Positions 12,152 to 22,717 are shown, counted from the stretch's first letter. The stretch is 43,145 bases of DNA from Bryobacterales bacterium (GCA_020852755.1 JADZAF010000167.1:1-43145), one strand, 5' to 3'. The notes: generated from the letters alone by a model not told the origin. Translations and numbers: made by a program.

Positions 12152-13495
12152 TCAATACGTCATCCGGGTCGTCCACTTCCCGTCTTCGTCGTAGTGCGGC
12201 CAGCCGCCCACACGCCGGAAACCGGAGACGATGAAATCATCGTACATCGGCGTCGGTTCGAAATAACCGGGGTAGCGCAGATGCTGCTTCACGACCTCTT
12301 CGTTCAACTCAACCCCCAGCCCCGGAGTGTCCGGAACCGGAATGTAGCCGTTCTGGATGATCGGCTTCTTCGGTCCGGTCACCAGGTCCTGCCACCAGGG
12401 CATATCCACCGCGTGGTTCTCCATACACACGAAGTTGCGCAGCGTGCAGGCCATGTGAACGCTGGCCATGCAACCGACCGGCGATCCGGCAAAATGAAGC
12501 ACGGTGGGAATGCCGTGCTTGTCGGCATAATCCCCGATCCGTTTGGTTTCCTTCAAAGCACCGGAGGTCTCCGGGTCGGGCTGTATGATGTCGATCGCCT
12601 CGTTGTCGATCAGGTCCTGGAAGCCCTCCTCCAGCCCGAAGGCGTCCTCGCCGGTCAGGATTGGAGTCGTAGTGGCATCGCAGATCTTCTTGTACCCGCG
12701 CCAGTCCTGCCAGGGGATGAAGTCTTCGGCCCAGGCCAGCTGGTAAGGTTCGAACGCCTTGGCGTAGCGGATGGAATCGTTCACCGACAGCCGGCCGAAA
12801 TGATCGGCGCCCAGGGGCGCGTCCCAGCCGATGGCGTCGCGCACGGCGGCGATGTACTCGCACAGGTATCCGAGGCCCTTCTCGGTCGCGGCGCCGTTCT
12901 CGTGGATGGCGCCCGGGCGGCCCCCCACCAGGCTCGTGTACAGGTCCATCTTGAAGAAGGTGAAGCCCTCCTTCTTGCGGACCGCCATGCGCTGCCCGTA
13001 GATCTTGGGATCCTTGTGCCCGGTGGTGTCGCAATAAATGCGGATACGGTCGCGGACCTTGTTGCCCACCAACCGCCAGGCGGGCACGCCGTACACCTTG
13101 CCCGCGATGTCGTGCAGGGCCATGTCCACGGCGCTGTAGCCGCCGCCCATGCGCCCCTGACCGGCGAACGGCCGGATCGTGCGCAGGATATTGTCGATTT
13201 GCAGCGGGTTCCTTCCCAGGATGTGGGCTTTCAGGATGAGAGCGATCCCTTTGACGCCCGCGTCGCGGACTTCGCCCAGCCCGTACACTCCTTCATTGGT
13301 ATCGATGCGGATGATGGGGTAATCGTAGTTGGCGGCCACCGTGCAAGCCCGCATGTCGGTGATCTTCAGCTTGCTGGGGGCCGAGAATTTATTCACGCCC
13401 GGCGCGGTTTGCGCGCTGGATACACTGGAGGCGGCCGTGCCCGCCGCGAGACCCTGAAGCAATTTCCGGCGGCTGACCGCCGATCTGGAAGGCAT
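12152..13495 (-). CDS. Tat-exported mandelate racemase/enolase-superfamily protein
   Basis: A 447-aa protein. The N-terminus SRRKLLQGLAAGTAASS is a twin-arginine signal, unusual for a superfamily that is normally cytoplasmic. The mature part has the enolase capping domain, then a TIM barrel with candidate metal ligands in order: Asp in GADHF, Glu in AEDFIP and Glu in TGEDAFG. FKMD gives the basic strand, and VLHFAGSPVG gives the C-terminal His. The pattern is closest to sugar-acid dehydratases of the galactonate/mannonate type, but the exact substrate cannot be assigned. The start is supported by AAAGGAG just upstream. It heads a three-gene group with the bicupin and the radical SAM gene. Its 5' region contains nested inverted repeats and a tandem repeat array. 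Confidence 0.88.
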   Translation of the reverse strand: MPSRSAVSRRKLLQGLAAGTAASSVSSAQTAPGVNKFSAPSKLKITDMRACTVAANYDYPIIRIDTNEGVYGLGEVRDAGVKGIALILKAHILGRNPLQIDNILRTIRPFAGQGRMGGGYSAVDMALHDIAGKVYGVPAWRLVGNKVRDRIRIYCDTTGHKDPKIYGQRMAVRKKEGFTFFKMDLYTSLVGGRPGAIHENGAATEKGLGYLCEYIAAVRDAIGWDAPLGADHFGRLSVNDSIRYAKAFEPYQLAWAEDFIPWQDWRGYKKICDATTTPILTGEDAFGLEEGFQDLIDNEAIDIIQPDPETSGALKETKRIGDYADKHGIPTVLHFAGSPVGCMASVHMACTLRNFVCMENHAVDMPWWQDLVTGPKKPIIQNGYIPVPDTPGLGVELNEEVVKQHLRYPGYFEPTPMYDDFIVSGFRRVGGWPHYDEDGKWTTRMTY

Positions 13496-13502
13496 TTTTT
13501 CT

Positions 13503-13544
13503 CCTTTCGGTCAAATCAATTCAAGATAACTTGATCCCGAAAGG
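13503..13544 (-). promoter_or_regulatory. Nested inverted repeats in the enolase-gene leader
   Basis: The outer arms are CCTTTCGG (13503-13510) and CCGAAAGG (13537-13544). The inner arms are TCAAG (13521-13525) and CTTGA (13530-13534), with loop ATAA. In a minus-strand mRNA the outer stem would enclose the AAAGGAG ribosome site of the enolase gene. As DNA, the inner palindrome could be an operator. A possible extended -10 (TGATATCCT on the minus strand, hexamer 13547-13542) would start transcription near 13535. In that case the left outer arm would be lost and the operator reading is preferred. Confidence 0.5.
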
Positions 13545-13576
13545 ATATCAGAGTAGCAGGAGCGCTGTTTCTTAGC

Positions 13577-13778
13577 CGCGACATCCGAACCGCCGACATC
13601 CGAGCCGCCGACATCCGGGCCGCGACATCCGAGCCCCGACATCCGAACCGCCGACATCCGGGCCGCGACATCCGAGCCGCCGACATCCGAGCCGCGACAT
13701 CCGAACCGCGACATCCGAACCGCCGACATCCGAGCCGCGACATCCGGGCCGCGACATCCGAGCCGCCGACATCCGAGC
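13577..13778. repeat. Array of 14 tandem imperfect 14/15-bp repeats
   Basis: Fourteen adjacent copies of CG(C)CGACATCCGRRC cover the region without spacers. Unit lengths in order are 14,15,15,14,14,15,14,15,14,14,15,14,14,15, and the last three bases vary (AAC, AGC or GGC). A decayed fifteenth copy begins at 13779. The core GACATCCG is invariant. The array fills most of the gap between the stop of the response-regulator gene (13818) and the enolase-family gene (13495), both on the minus strand. All six frames are stop-free here because of base composition, so open frames across it are not evidence of coding. Confidence 0.9.
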
Positions 13779-13817
13779 CGCGACCAACGGAAGCGGTTGG
13801 ATGTTCCCTCGCGGCCT

Positions 13818-15146
13818 TCACCCGGCCTTCTCCTGCTCATACTCCTTCAGCCGGTATTGCAGCGTGCGCAGGCTGATTCCCAGCTGCTTCGCGGCCAGCG
13901 TGCGGTTGCCGTTGTTCATCCGCAGCGCCTCTTCGATTGCCTGCCGCTCGATCTCGTGCCAGCTCACCGGCCGGGAGGCCTCCTGACGGGTGATCGGCAG
14001 ATCGTCCGCCTTCACCACCCGGTCGCAGAGAATCGTCATGCGCTCCATCAGGTTCTCCAGTTCGCGCACATTTCCGGGCCAGCCATACGAAATCAGGACC
14101 TTGAGCGCCTCCGGGCTCAGCTCCGGCGCCGGCTTGCCCAGGTTCCGCGCCGCGCGTCCCAGAAACAGCCGCGCCAGCGCGGCGATGTCGGCCGGCCGCT
14201 CGCGCAGCGCGGGAATCTCGATCGGAAAGGTCGTCAGCCGGTAATAGAGATCGTCGCGGAACTTGCCTTCGGCCACCTGCCGTTTCAGGTCCCGGTTGGT
14301 CGCGGCGATGATCCGTACGTCCACCTGGATCTGCCGGGCTCCTCCCACCCGCTCGAACGTGCGCTCCTGAAGCACCCGCAGCAGCTTGGACTGCAGGTTC
14401 CCGTCCAGTTCCCCGATCTCGTCCAGAAACAACGTGCCGCCGTGCGCGCGCTCGAAACGTCCCAGGTGCTGCGCCACCGCCCCCGTGAACGCCCCCTTCT
14501 CATGGCCGAACAGCTCGCTCTCGATCAGGGACGGCGACAGCGCGGCGCAGTTGACCGGAACGAAGACCCGGTTGGCGCGCGGGCTGTTGTTGTGGATGCA
14601 GCGCGCCAGCACTTCCTTGCCGGTGCCGCTCTCGCCGGTGATCAGTACCGTGGCGTTGGTGGCAGCCACCTTTCCCGCCAGCTCCAGCACCCGGGTCATC
14701 TTCGGATCGCGCGCCACCAGCGAGCCGCATTGCAGGCGGGCGTCTTCCTCCTCGCGCAGCAGGTCGCGCTCGCAGGCGATCTGCCGGCCCTCCAGGGCGC
14801 GCCGCACCAGCAGGCGCAGTTCCTCGGGACTGGACAACGGCTTGCCCAGGTAGTCCACCGCCCCGAGTTTCATCGCCTCCACCGCCGAGGAGACCGTGCC
14901 GAACGCCGTGATCATGATCACGGGCGTCTGCGGCTGCTGCTCCGCGAACCAGCGCAGCACCTCCAGGCCGTCTCCGTCCGGCAGCTTCAGATCCGAGAGG
15001 ACCAGGTGATACTGCCGTCTGGCTCCCAGGCGCACGGCGTCGGCTACCGAGCCGCCGGACTCCACTTCATAGCTTTCACCCCGGAGGATGGTTTCCAGCA
15101 ATCTGCGGAAACCGGGATCGTCATCGATTACGAGAATGCTTTCCAT
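13818..15146 (-). CDS. NtrC-family sigma54-dependent response regulator
   Basis: A 442-aa activator in three parts. The receiver domain (residues 1-120) has acidic residues IDDD at 7-10, phospho-acceptor Asp52 in LVLSDLKLPD, and the conserved Thr and Lys in ITAFG and GKPLS. The AAA+ domain has Walker A GESGTGKE at 171-178, the sigma54-contact loop GAFTGA at 219-224 and Walker B FLDEIGEL. The C-terminal Fis-type helix-turn-helix is RTLAAKQLGISLRTLQYRL. It overlaps the kinase gene by 26 bp, so the pair forms an HK-RR operon. An excellent -24/-12 promoter with upstream sites lies about 1.3 kb away, beyond the kinase gene, and is the obvious candidate target. Confidence 0.95.
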   Translation of the reverse strand: MESILVIDDDPGFRRLLETILRGESYEVESGGSVADAVRLGARRQYHLVLSDLKLPDGDGLEVLRWFAEQQPQTPVIMITAFGTVSSAVEAMKLGAVDYLGKPLSSPEELRLLVRRALEGRQIACERDLLREEEDARLQCGSLVARDPKMTRVLELAGKVAATNATVLITGESGTGKEVLARCIHNNSPRANRVFVPVNCAALSPSLIESELFGHEKGAFTGAVAQHLGRFERAHGGTLFLDEIGELDGNLQSKLLRVLQERTFERVGGARQIQVDVRIIAATNRDLKRQVAEGKFRDDLYYRLTTFPIEIPALRERPADIAALARLFLGRAARNLGKPAPELSPEALKVLISYGWPGNVRELENLMERMTILCDRVVKADDLPITRQEASRPVSWHEIERQAIEEALRMNNGNRTLAAKQLGISLRTLQYRLKEYEQEKAG

Positions 15147-16314
15147 GATTGTCAGGCAACACGATCTCCACGCGGACGCCGCCGGGCTCGCGCGGCTGGA
15201 TTGAAATGCGGCCTCCCAGGGCCTCCGTCAGCTTCCTGGCGACCGGCAGCCCCAGGCCGGTGCCCGAGGCCTTGGTGGTCGTGAACGGCTCGAACAGTTT
15301 GTCCTTCACCGCCGGCGCGAAGCCCGGGCCGTTGTCCTCCACCGTGATCACCGTGCCGCCACGGCTCTGCGATGCAGCCAGCCGCACCTCGGCTCCGGGA
15401 GTCCCGGCCACCGCCTCCACCGAGTTCCTCAGCAGGTTCAACAGGACCTGCTTCAGCAGATCCGGGTCCGTCTCCAGGGTCAGCGCCCCGGCCTGCCGTT
15501 CAAAGCGTATGTCGCGTTCGCCGATCGCCTCCGTGACATAGGCTTCCAACTCCCGGCTGTACTCCGCCCAATCCACCGCCCGGACCGCGAGCTGCTGCGG
15601 CCTTCCGAACAGCAGCAGGTCGGCCACCAGCTTCTCCAGGCGGTGAATCTCGTCCAGAACCGGCTCGAGCAGAGCGGTCACCGTCCGGTCTGCCTTCTCC
15701 GCCGCGAGCTGCACGAAGCCCTTGATGGTTCCGAGCGGGTTGCGGATCTCGTGCGCCAGCACGGCCGAGAGCTGTCCCAGCCTCGCCAGGCTCTCGAGCT
15801 CCAATTGCCGCCGCGCGCTCCAGATCACGTAGACCGAAAGCACGACGATCGCCACGCCGGTCAGCAGCGCCACCAGCAGGCTGTTGCGCGCGTGATTGGT
15901 CAGGAAGTCGGCCGCGGTCAGGGCCAGGTCGATGCGCGCCACCTCCACCCGCGCGCCGGTATGAAACGGGGTCCAGGCCCGGAAGATGCGCTGGCCGTCG
16001 ACCTCCAGTTCTTCGGTGCGGTACAGCTCCCGCCCGCTGCGGATCGCTTGCAGGGCCGGGTCGTTCCCCTCTCCCGGCCCGAATATCCGCAAATCCACCA
16101 GCGCCGGCTCATCATTGGCCAGCAGCTCGAACGGATCCGCTGCCAGTTCGGCGGGTTCGAAGGACTCCAGACGCGCCGCGATGTTGGCCGCCCGGTTACG
16201 CAGGTACACCGCTTTCATCTCGGCGAATTCGCGAAAGGTGATCGCCGCCTGGACCAGGAGCACGGCCGGCAGAGCCAGCGTGGCGGGCAGCAGCAGGTAG
16301 CGCGTGAATCGCAT
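15121..16314 (-). CDS. Membrane sensor histidine kinase
   Basis: A 397-aa kinase, partner of the overlapping NtrC-type regulator. A first membrane helix (YLLLPATLALPAVLLVQAA) is followed by a periplasmic sensor region of about 120 residues with no recognised fold, then a second helix (LLVALLTGVAIVVLSVYVIW). No HAMP domain is evident. The HisKA motif is AVLAHEIRNPLG with phospho-acceptor His188. The ATPase domain shows the N box (NLLRNSVEAV), G1 (DNGPGFAP) and G2 (GTGLGLPVARKL). ATG 16314 is chosen because AAGGG lies 5 nt upstream; the alternative ATG at 16335 would overlap a candidate activator site. The signal sensed is unknown. Confidence 0.92.
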   Translation of the reverse strand: MRFTRYLLLPATLALPAVLLVQAAITFREFAEMKAVYLRNRAANIAARLESFEPAELAADPFELLANDEPALVDLRIFGPGEGNDPALQAIRSGRELYRTEELEVDGQRIFRAWTPFHTGARVEVARIDLALTAADFLTNHARNSLLVALLTGVAIVVLSVYVIWSARRQLELESLARLGQLSAVLAHEIRNPLGTIKGFVQLAAEKADRTVTALLEPVLDEIHRLEKLVADLLLFGRPQQLAVRAVDWAEYSRELEAYVTEAIGERDIRFERQAGALTLETDPDLLKQVLLNLLRNSVEAVAGTPGAEVRLAASQSRGGTVITVEDNGPGFAPAVKDKLFEPFTTTKASGTGLGLPVARKLTEALGGRISIQPREPGGVRVEIVLPDNHGKHSRNR

Positions 16315-16334
16315 CCGGTCCCTTAACCTTAGCA

Positions 16335-16347
16335 TGCAGATTTTGCA
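16335..16347. promoter_or_regulatory. Candidate activator site A (upstream of sigma54 promoter)
   Basis: TGCAGATTTTGCA is an imperfect palindrome with TGCA ends, centred at 16341, about 105 bp upstream of the expected sigma54 start. It matches the reverse complement of site B at 11 of 13 positions through the core TGCAGA-N2-TTGC. It lies just upstream of the kinase gene and could also autoregulate that gene. Confidence 0.55.
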
Positions 16348-16364
16348 GGCGGAGGGTATCTCAA

Positions 16365-16377
16365 CGCAAGTTCTGCA
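16365..16377. promoter_or_regulatory. Candidate activator site B (upstream of sigma54 promoter)
   Basis: CGCAAGTTCTGCA reads TGCAGAACTTGCG on the minus strand and so repeats the core of site A in inverted orientation. Its centre (16371) is 30 bp from that of site A, close to three helical turns, and about 75 bp upstream of the expected transcription start. This is the usual arrangement of paired NtrC-type enhancer sites. Confidence 0.55.
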
Positions 16378-16419
16378 CTGTGTACGCGCCCCCTTGCCGG
16401 TTCTTCCGCGGCCTATCCC

Positions 16420-16434
16420 TGGCACGCCGATTGC
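16420..16434 (+). promoter_or_regulatory. sigma54 (-24/-12) promoter
   Basis: TGGCAC (16420-16425), 5 bp, then TTGC (16431-16434) gives the invariant GG-N10-GC spacing of RpoN promoters. Transcription would start near 16446, and the ATG of the small secreted protein is at 16457. GAGGG (16446-16450) would act as the ribosome site. The leader would be very short, about 11 nt. Confidence 0.85.
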
Positions 16435-16456
16435 CGTATCCTGAAGAGGGATTTCG

Positions 16457-16903
16457 ATGAGGATCCGGACCATCCTCGGGCTGCTGTCGCTGCTGCTCGC
16501 CGCGGCCGGGGCGCTCTCCGCTCAGGGTCCGGGGCGGAGGGGCCGGGGTCGGCCCCCGGGTCCCCAGGCACAGCCGCCGGTCGCCGCCGGCCCGCTCGTC
16601 GACATCAAGGGAAAGATTGCCAAGGTACAGATTGCGCCGGGCGAGGGGATGCCGTTCCTGGAAGTGCAGCACGACGGCGAAACGACCAAGGTCTACCTGG
16701 GCTCGATGCGCTACCTGATGCAGCAGGATTTCAACCCGAAAGCGGGTGAGGACGTCGAGATCAAGGGCTATAAGACAGGAGACGACCTGGTTGCCGCCGT
16801 CGCGACGCTTCCCGGGCAGAAGAAGACGCTTCGCCTGCGGGATGGGCAGGGCTGGCCGGTCTGGGGCCGCGGCGGGCGCGGAGGCCGTGGCCGCGCCTGG
16901 TGA
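16457..16903 (+). CDS. Small secreted protein with Gly/Arg-rich ends
   Basis: A 148-aa protein with a clear signal peptide (MRIRTILGLLSLLLAAAGAL, cleavage near SAQ). The mature chain starts with a basic Gly/Pro/Arg segment. A compact beta-rich core of about 80 residues follows (IKGKIAKVQIAPG, FLEVQHDGETTKVYLG, VEIKGYK) that looks like a small OB-fold or DUF5666-like module. It ends in WGRGGRGGRGRAW. It has a strong -24/-12 promoter and is divergent from the sigma54 two-component genes, so it is probably their target. The short core with a basic tail might bind a polyanion or the cell surface; that is speculation, and no enzyme motif is seen. Confidence 0.8.
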   Translation: MRIRTILGLLSLLLAAAGALSAQGPGRRGRGRPPGPQAQPPVAAGPLVDIKGKIAKVQIAPGEGMPFLEVQHDGETTKVYLGSMRYLMQQDFNPKAGEDVEIKGYKTGDDLVAAVATLPGQKKTLRLRDGQGWPVWGRGGRGGRGRAW

Positions 16904-16958
16904 ATGGCTGAAGACATGGCCTCCTCGCGGCGCGAGCCGGTTTCGAGAGTGTCCCCGC

Positions 16959-16964
16959 TATAAT
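16959..16964 (+). promoter_or_regulatory. -10 box of gatB, leaderless arrangement
   Basis: A perfect TATAAT lies only 8 nt before the gatB ATG at 16973. Transcription would therefore start at or next to the start codon. No Shine-Dalgarno sequence is present and no good -35 is visible. Confidence 0.6.
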
Positions 16965-16972
16965 ATCGGTTG

Positions 16973-18451
16973 ATGTCATCCATCTTTGCCGGCCTCGCGC
17001 AGCCGGACGTCATCGCCAGGTACGAGCCCGTCATCGGCCTTGAGGTCCACGTCCAGCTGGCGACCGCGACCAAGATTTTCTGCTCCTGCCCGACCAGCTT
17101 CGGCGCCCCGCCCAACACCAACGTCTGCCCGGTGTGCCTGGGGCTGCCCGGGGCCCTTCCCGTCCTGAGCCGGCACTCCGTGGAACTGGCGGTTAAAGCC
17201 GCCTTGGCCCTGAACTGCGCCATCCGCCCGAAGTCCCGCTTCGCCCGCAAGAACTACTTCTACCCCGACCTCCCCAAGGGCTACCAGATTTCCCAATACG
17301 ACGAGCCGCTGGCCGAGCACGGCTGGGTGGAGATCGCCGTCGAAGGCGCGGTCAAGCGCATCGGCATCACCCGCGTCCATATGGAAGACGATGCGGGCAA
17401 GAGCATCCACGACGGTTTCCGCGACTCGGACCGCTACTCCTATGTGGACCTGAACCGCTGCGGCACGCCTTTGATCGAGATCGTCACCGAGCCCGACATC
17501 CGCAGCTCCGAGGAAGCCTATGCCTTCCTCACCGAGTTGAAACAGGTCCTCCAGTTTATCGATGTCTCCACCTGCGACATGGAGAAGGGCCACCTGCGCT
17601 GCGACGCCAACGTCTCCGTGCGCCGCTGGAACGCGGAGCGCTTCGGCACCAAGGCCGAAGTGAAGAATCTGAATTCGTTTCGCTTCCTCAAGCAGGCCCT
17701 GGATTACGAGATCGCCCGGCAGGTGGCGGTGGTCGAGGGCGGCGGCGCCGTCGAGCAGGAAACCCGGCTCTTTAATCCCGATACCGGAGAGACCGCCGGA
17801 ATGCGCAGCAAGGAGCACGCCCACGACTACCGCTACTTCCCCGAGCCGGACCTGGTGCCCCTGCGCATCAGCGAGCGCTGGCTGGGCGAGATCCGGGCCG
17901 CGCTGCCCGAGCTGCCGGCCCGCAAGCGGGAGCGCTTCCTGCGCGACTACGGGCTGCGCGAGTACGACGTGCAGGTCCTCACCGCCACCCACGCCGTCGC
18001 GGAGTACTTCGAGAAGGTGGCGGCCGTCTCCGGCGATCCCCGCGCCTCGGCCAACTGGGTCATCGGGGATCTGATGGGGCTGCTGAAGGCCGCCGGCAAG
18101 GAGATCGCGGACTCGCCCGTGAGCGCCGAAAACCTGGGCGAGTTGCTGGCTCTGATCGCCCGCGGCGAAATCTCCGGCAAACTGGCCAAGGAGATCCTGC
18201 CGAAAATGTTTGCCTCCGGCGAGCCCGCCGCCGGCATCATCGAACGCGAGGGGCTGCGGCAGATCAGCGACTCCGGCGCCCTCGAGAAGATCGTGGACCA
18301 GGTGCTGGCCGCCAGTCCCAAACAGGTGGAGCAGTTCCGCAGCGGCAAGACCGCCGTGCTGGGCTATCTGGTGGGACAGGTGATGAAGGCCACCCGCGGG
18401 CAGGCCAACCCGGCCGCCGTCAACGAGTTGTTCAAGCAGAAGCTGTCATGA
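16973..18451 (+). CDS. gatB: Asp-tRNA(Asn)/Glu-tRNA(Gln) amidotransferase subunit B
   Basis: A 492-aa subunit of the GatCAB complex, which converts misacylated Glu-tRNA(Gln) and Asp-tRNA(Asn) to the correct aminoacyl-tRNAs. Seen directly: the N-terminal signature [12 protein letters not shown], zinc ligands Cys37, Cys39, Cys52 and Cys55 (CSC and CPVC), the cradle-domain motifs [18 protein letters not shown] and HMEDDAGKS, and a C-terminal YqeY-like helical tail ([18 protein letters not shown]). Length is typical. ATG 16973 is preferred over an adjacent TTG at 16970. gatA and gatC are not in the window. It is followed after 10 bp by the peroxiredoxin gene, which is probably co-transcribed. Confidence 0.97.
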   Translation: MSSIFAGLAQPDVIARYEPVIGLEVHVQLATATKIFCSCPTSFGAPPNTNVCPVCLGLPGALPVLSRHSVELAVKAALALNCAIRPKSRFARKNYFYPDLPKGYQISQYDEPLAEHGWVEIAVEGAVKRIGITRVHMEDDAGKSIHDGFRDSDRYSYVDLNRCGTPLIEIVTEPDIRSSEEAYAFLTELKQVLQFIDVSTCDMEKGHLRCDANVSVRRWNAERFGTKAEVKNLNSFRFLKQALDYEIARQVAVVEGGGAVEQETRLFNPDTGETAGMRSKEHAHDYRYFPEPDLVPLRISERWLGEIRAALPELPARKRERFLRDYGLREYDVQVLTATHAVAEYFEKVAAVSGDPRASANWVIGDLMGLLKAAGKEIADSPVSAENLGELLALIARGEISGKLAKEILPKMFASGEPAAGIIEREGLRQISDSGALEKIVDQVLAASPKQVEQFRSGKTAVLGYLVGQVMKATRGQANPAAVNELFKQKLS

Positions 18452-18461
18452 GGAGGCTGCC

Positions 18462-18914
18462 ATGCTGAAACCAGGCGATCCTGCGCCCGACATTCAAGTG
18501 AAGACCGACTCTGGCGCCGATTTCCGCCTTTCCGATATGAAGGGTAAGCGCCTGGTGCTGTATTTCTACCCCAAGGCGAACACCCCCGGTTGCACGACAG
18601 AGTCTTGCGAGTTTCGCGATCTGTCCCGGGAATTTGACAGGAAAGGCGCGGTAATTCTGGGAATTTCTCCCGATTCCCCAAAGGCCCAGACCGGCTTCAA
18701 GGCCAAACACCAGCTGCCCTTCACGCTCCTTTGCGACGAGGATAAGTCCGTGGCCGAGGCTTACGGCGTTCTCAAAGAGAAGAACATGTACGGCAGAAAG
18801 GTGATGGGGATCCAGCGAAGCACTTTCGTGATCGGCCCGGACGGCCGCATCGAGCAGGCTCTATACGGCGTCAAATCCGCCGGCCACGCCGCCGAACTGA
18901 GCGCCCGGCTCTGA
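18462..18914 (+). CDS. bcp: Thiol peroxidase, PrxQ/Bcp type
   Basis: A 150-aa cytoplasmic peroxiredoxin that reduces hydroperoxides using thioredoxin. The thioredoxin-like core shows the catalytic PxxxTxxC motif as PKANTPGC, with peroxidatic Cys44 and resolving Cys49 four residues apart, the hallmark of the PrxQ subfamily. The downstream motif RSTFVIGPDGRI is also typical. The start is supported by AGGAGG 5 nt upstream. It lies 10 bp after gatB on the same strand and converges on mutS2. Confidence 0.95.
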   Translation: MLKPGDPAPDIQVKTDSGADFRLSDMKGKRLVLYFYPKANTPGCTTESCEFRDLSREFDRKGAVILGISPDSPKAQTGFKAKHQLPFTLLCDEDKSVAEAYGVLKEKNMYGRKVMGIQRSTFVIGPDGRIEQALYGVKSAGHAAELSARL

Positions 18915-18930
18915 CGATATTCCTGGGGCA

Positions 18931-18946
18931 GACGGATCGGTCCGTC
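18931..18946. terminator. Short palindrome between convergent bcp and mutS2
   Basis: GACGGA (18931-18936), loop TCGG and TCCGTC (18941-18946) form a 6-bp hairpin readable on both strands, between two convergent gene ends. No T-run flanks it, so a terminator role is only suggested by position. Confidence 0.35.
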
Positions 18947-18977
18947 GAGGAGAGATCCCTCTGTCCACGGGCTTCTC

Positions 18978-21404
<2,427 letters not shown>

Positions 21405-21832
21405 AGCGCGAGAATGCCTTTTCGATCACCGGAACGGTGCCTTCCGTGATCCGGTACTTGGGGAGCAGGCGGCGGGCTACCCAGCGTGCCCGGCAGGCGT
21501 CGTCCGCGGCGCACAGCCTGCCTCCGGTCACCTCGCACAGGAAGTCGACGAGCACGTAGTGGTACTCCGGCCGGCCCTTGCCGTCCCGGATGATCCGTTC
21601 AAAAACCTCGACCAGGGTCAGCGGCCGGACCGCCAGGCCCGTTTCCTCCCTTACCTCGCGGCACACGCCTTCCGCCAGGGTTTCGCCCGCTTCCAACACG
21701 CCGCCGGGCAGCGACCAGTAGCCTTCCAGCGGAGGCCTGCCGCGTTCCACCAGCAGCACCCGGTCCCGCCGGATCACGATGGCCCCGACACCGAGGATCG
21801 GGCGCTGCGGATAACGGCGCTTGGAATCCGGC

Positions 21833-22717
21833 TTAATACTGCAGCGCTCCCTTCACATCCAGGCGAATGCGATAGAGCGAGGTGCGCGCGGTGATAAACA
21901 GCGACTGCAGGTCGGCATCGCCAAAGGCGCAATTCGACGGCGTCTCGGGCATCTCCAGCAGGTCCGTCCGCCTGCCGTCCGGCGAATACACCGCAATACC
22001 CCTGGCTGCCACGTAGAGGTTGCCCTTTTCGTCGGTCGCCAGCCCGTCCGGTATCCCGTCGATGCCGGAGACGAAGACGCGCTCGTTGGAGGCCTCGCCG
22101 TCCCGCCCCACGTCGTAGGCCCGGACATTGCGCTCGTCCGAGCCGGCTACGTAGAGCACCCGCCCGTTGGGTGAAAACGCGATCCCGTTGGGACGGCCGG
22201 TCCACCGGGCTACCAGTTTCAGCTCACCCTTGGGCGTGATGTGGTACACACCGTAGAAGTCCAGTTCCCGCGCATCCGCCTGGCTGCCGAAAGCCGGATC
22301 GGTGAAGTAGGCATGGCCGTCGCGCCGCACCACGATGTCGTTCGGCGCGTTCAGCCGCTTGCCTTCCCACTTCTCGGCCAGCACCTCCACTTTGCCCTTG
22401 CGGTCCGTGCGCGTGACCCGCCGGGTGCGCGATTCGCAGGTGTACAGCCGGCCCTGCGCGTCGAAGGCATTGCCGTTGGCGCCTTCGGAAGGCTCGCGGA
22501 ACACGGTGGTCGGCTTCCCTCCCACGAAACGGTGCATCCGGTTGTTGGGAATGTCGCTGAACAGCAGGAATCCCTCGCGCGACCATGCCGGACCTTCCGT
22601 GAACCGGAATCCGCCCGCGGCTTTTTCCACCTTCGACTTGCCGAGGTCCTGGGCAGGCAGAAATCCCTGCCCCAGTGCCAGCGCCAGTCCCAGGCAGGCC
22701 GCCAGGCGCGGCCTCAT
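21833..22717 (-). CDS. Secreted SMP-30/gluconolactonase-family protein
   Basis: A 294-aa six-bladed beta-propeller of the SGL family, whose members hydrolyse sugar lactones or similar esters at a metal site. The signal peptide is MRPRLAACLGLALALGQGF, cleaved before QDLGKS. Family metal-ligand motifs are present in order: FTEGPAW (Glu), NAPNDIVV (Asn) and DGIPDGLA (Asp). Length is normal. Its ATG overlaps the BON-gene stop (ATGA, 22714-22717), and its TAA overlaps the proposed NUDIX start. The substrate is unknown, and its presence in a housekeeping operon probably reflects fused transcription rather than pathway logic. Confidence 0.9.
   Translation of the reverse strand: MRPRLAACLGLALALGQGFLPAQDLGKSKVEKAAGGFRFTEGPAWSREGFLLFSDIPNNRMHRFVGGKPTTVFREPSEGANGNAFDAQGRLYTCESRTRRVTRTDRKGKVEVLAEKWEGKRLNAPNDIVVRRDGHAYFTDPAFGSQADARELDFYGVYHITPKGELKLVARWTGRPNGIAFSPNGRVLYVAGSDERNVRAYDVGRDGEASNERVFVSGIDGIPDGLATDEKGNLYVAARGIAVYSPDGRRTDLLEMPETPSNCAFGDADLQSLFITARTSLYRIRLDVKGALQY

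Noticed and set aside
12194..13534. 446-aa plus-strand open frame opposite the enolase-family gene
   Set aside because: Shadow frame; the minus strand has a Tat signal, catalytic motifs and a ribosome site.
13577..13778. CRISPR-like array
   Set aside because: Units are directly adjacent with no spacers and are too short; no cas gene is present.
13511..13840. Open minus-strand frames across the repeat array encoding Met/Ser/Arg/Gly-rich peptides
   Set aside because: T occurs only in ATCC (or its complement) in the repeats, so all six frames lack stops by composition, and 14-bp units shift the frame at each copy.
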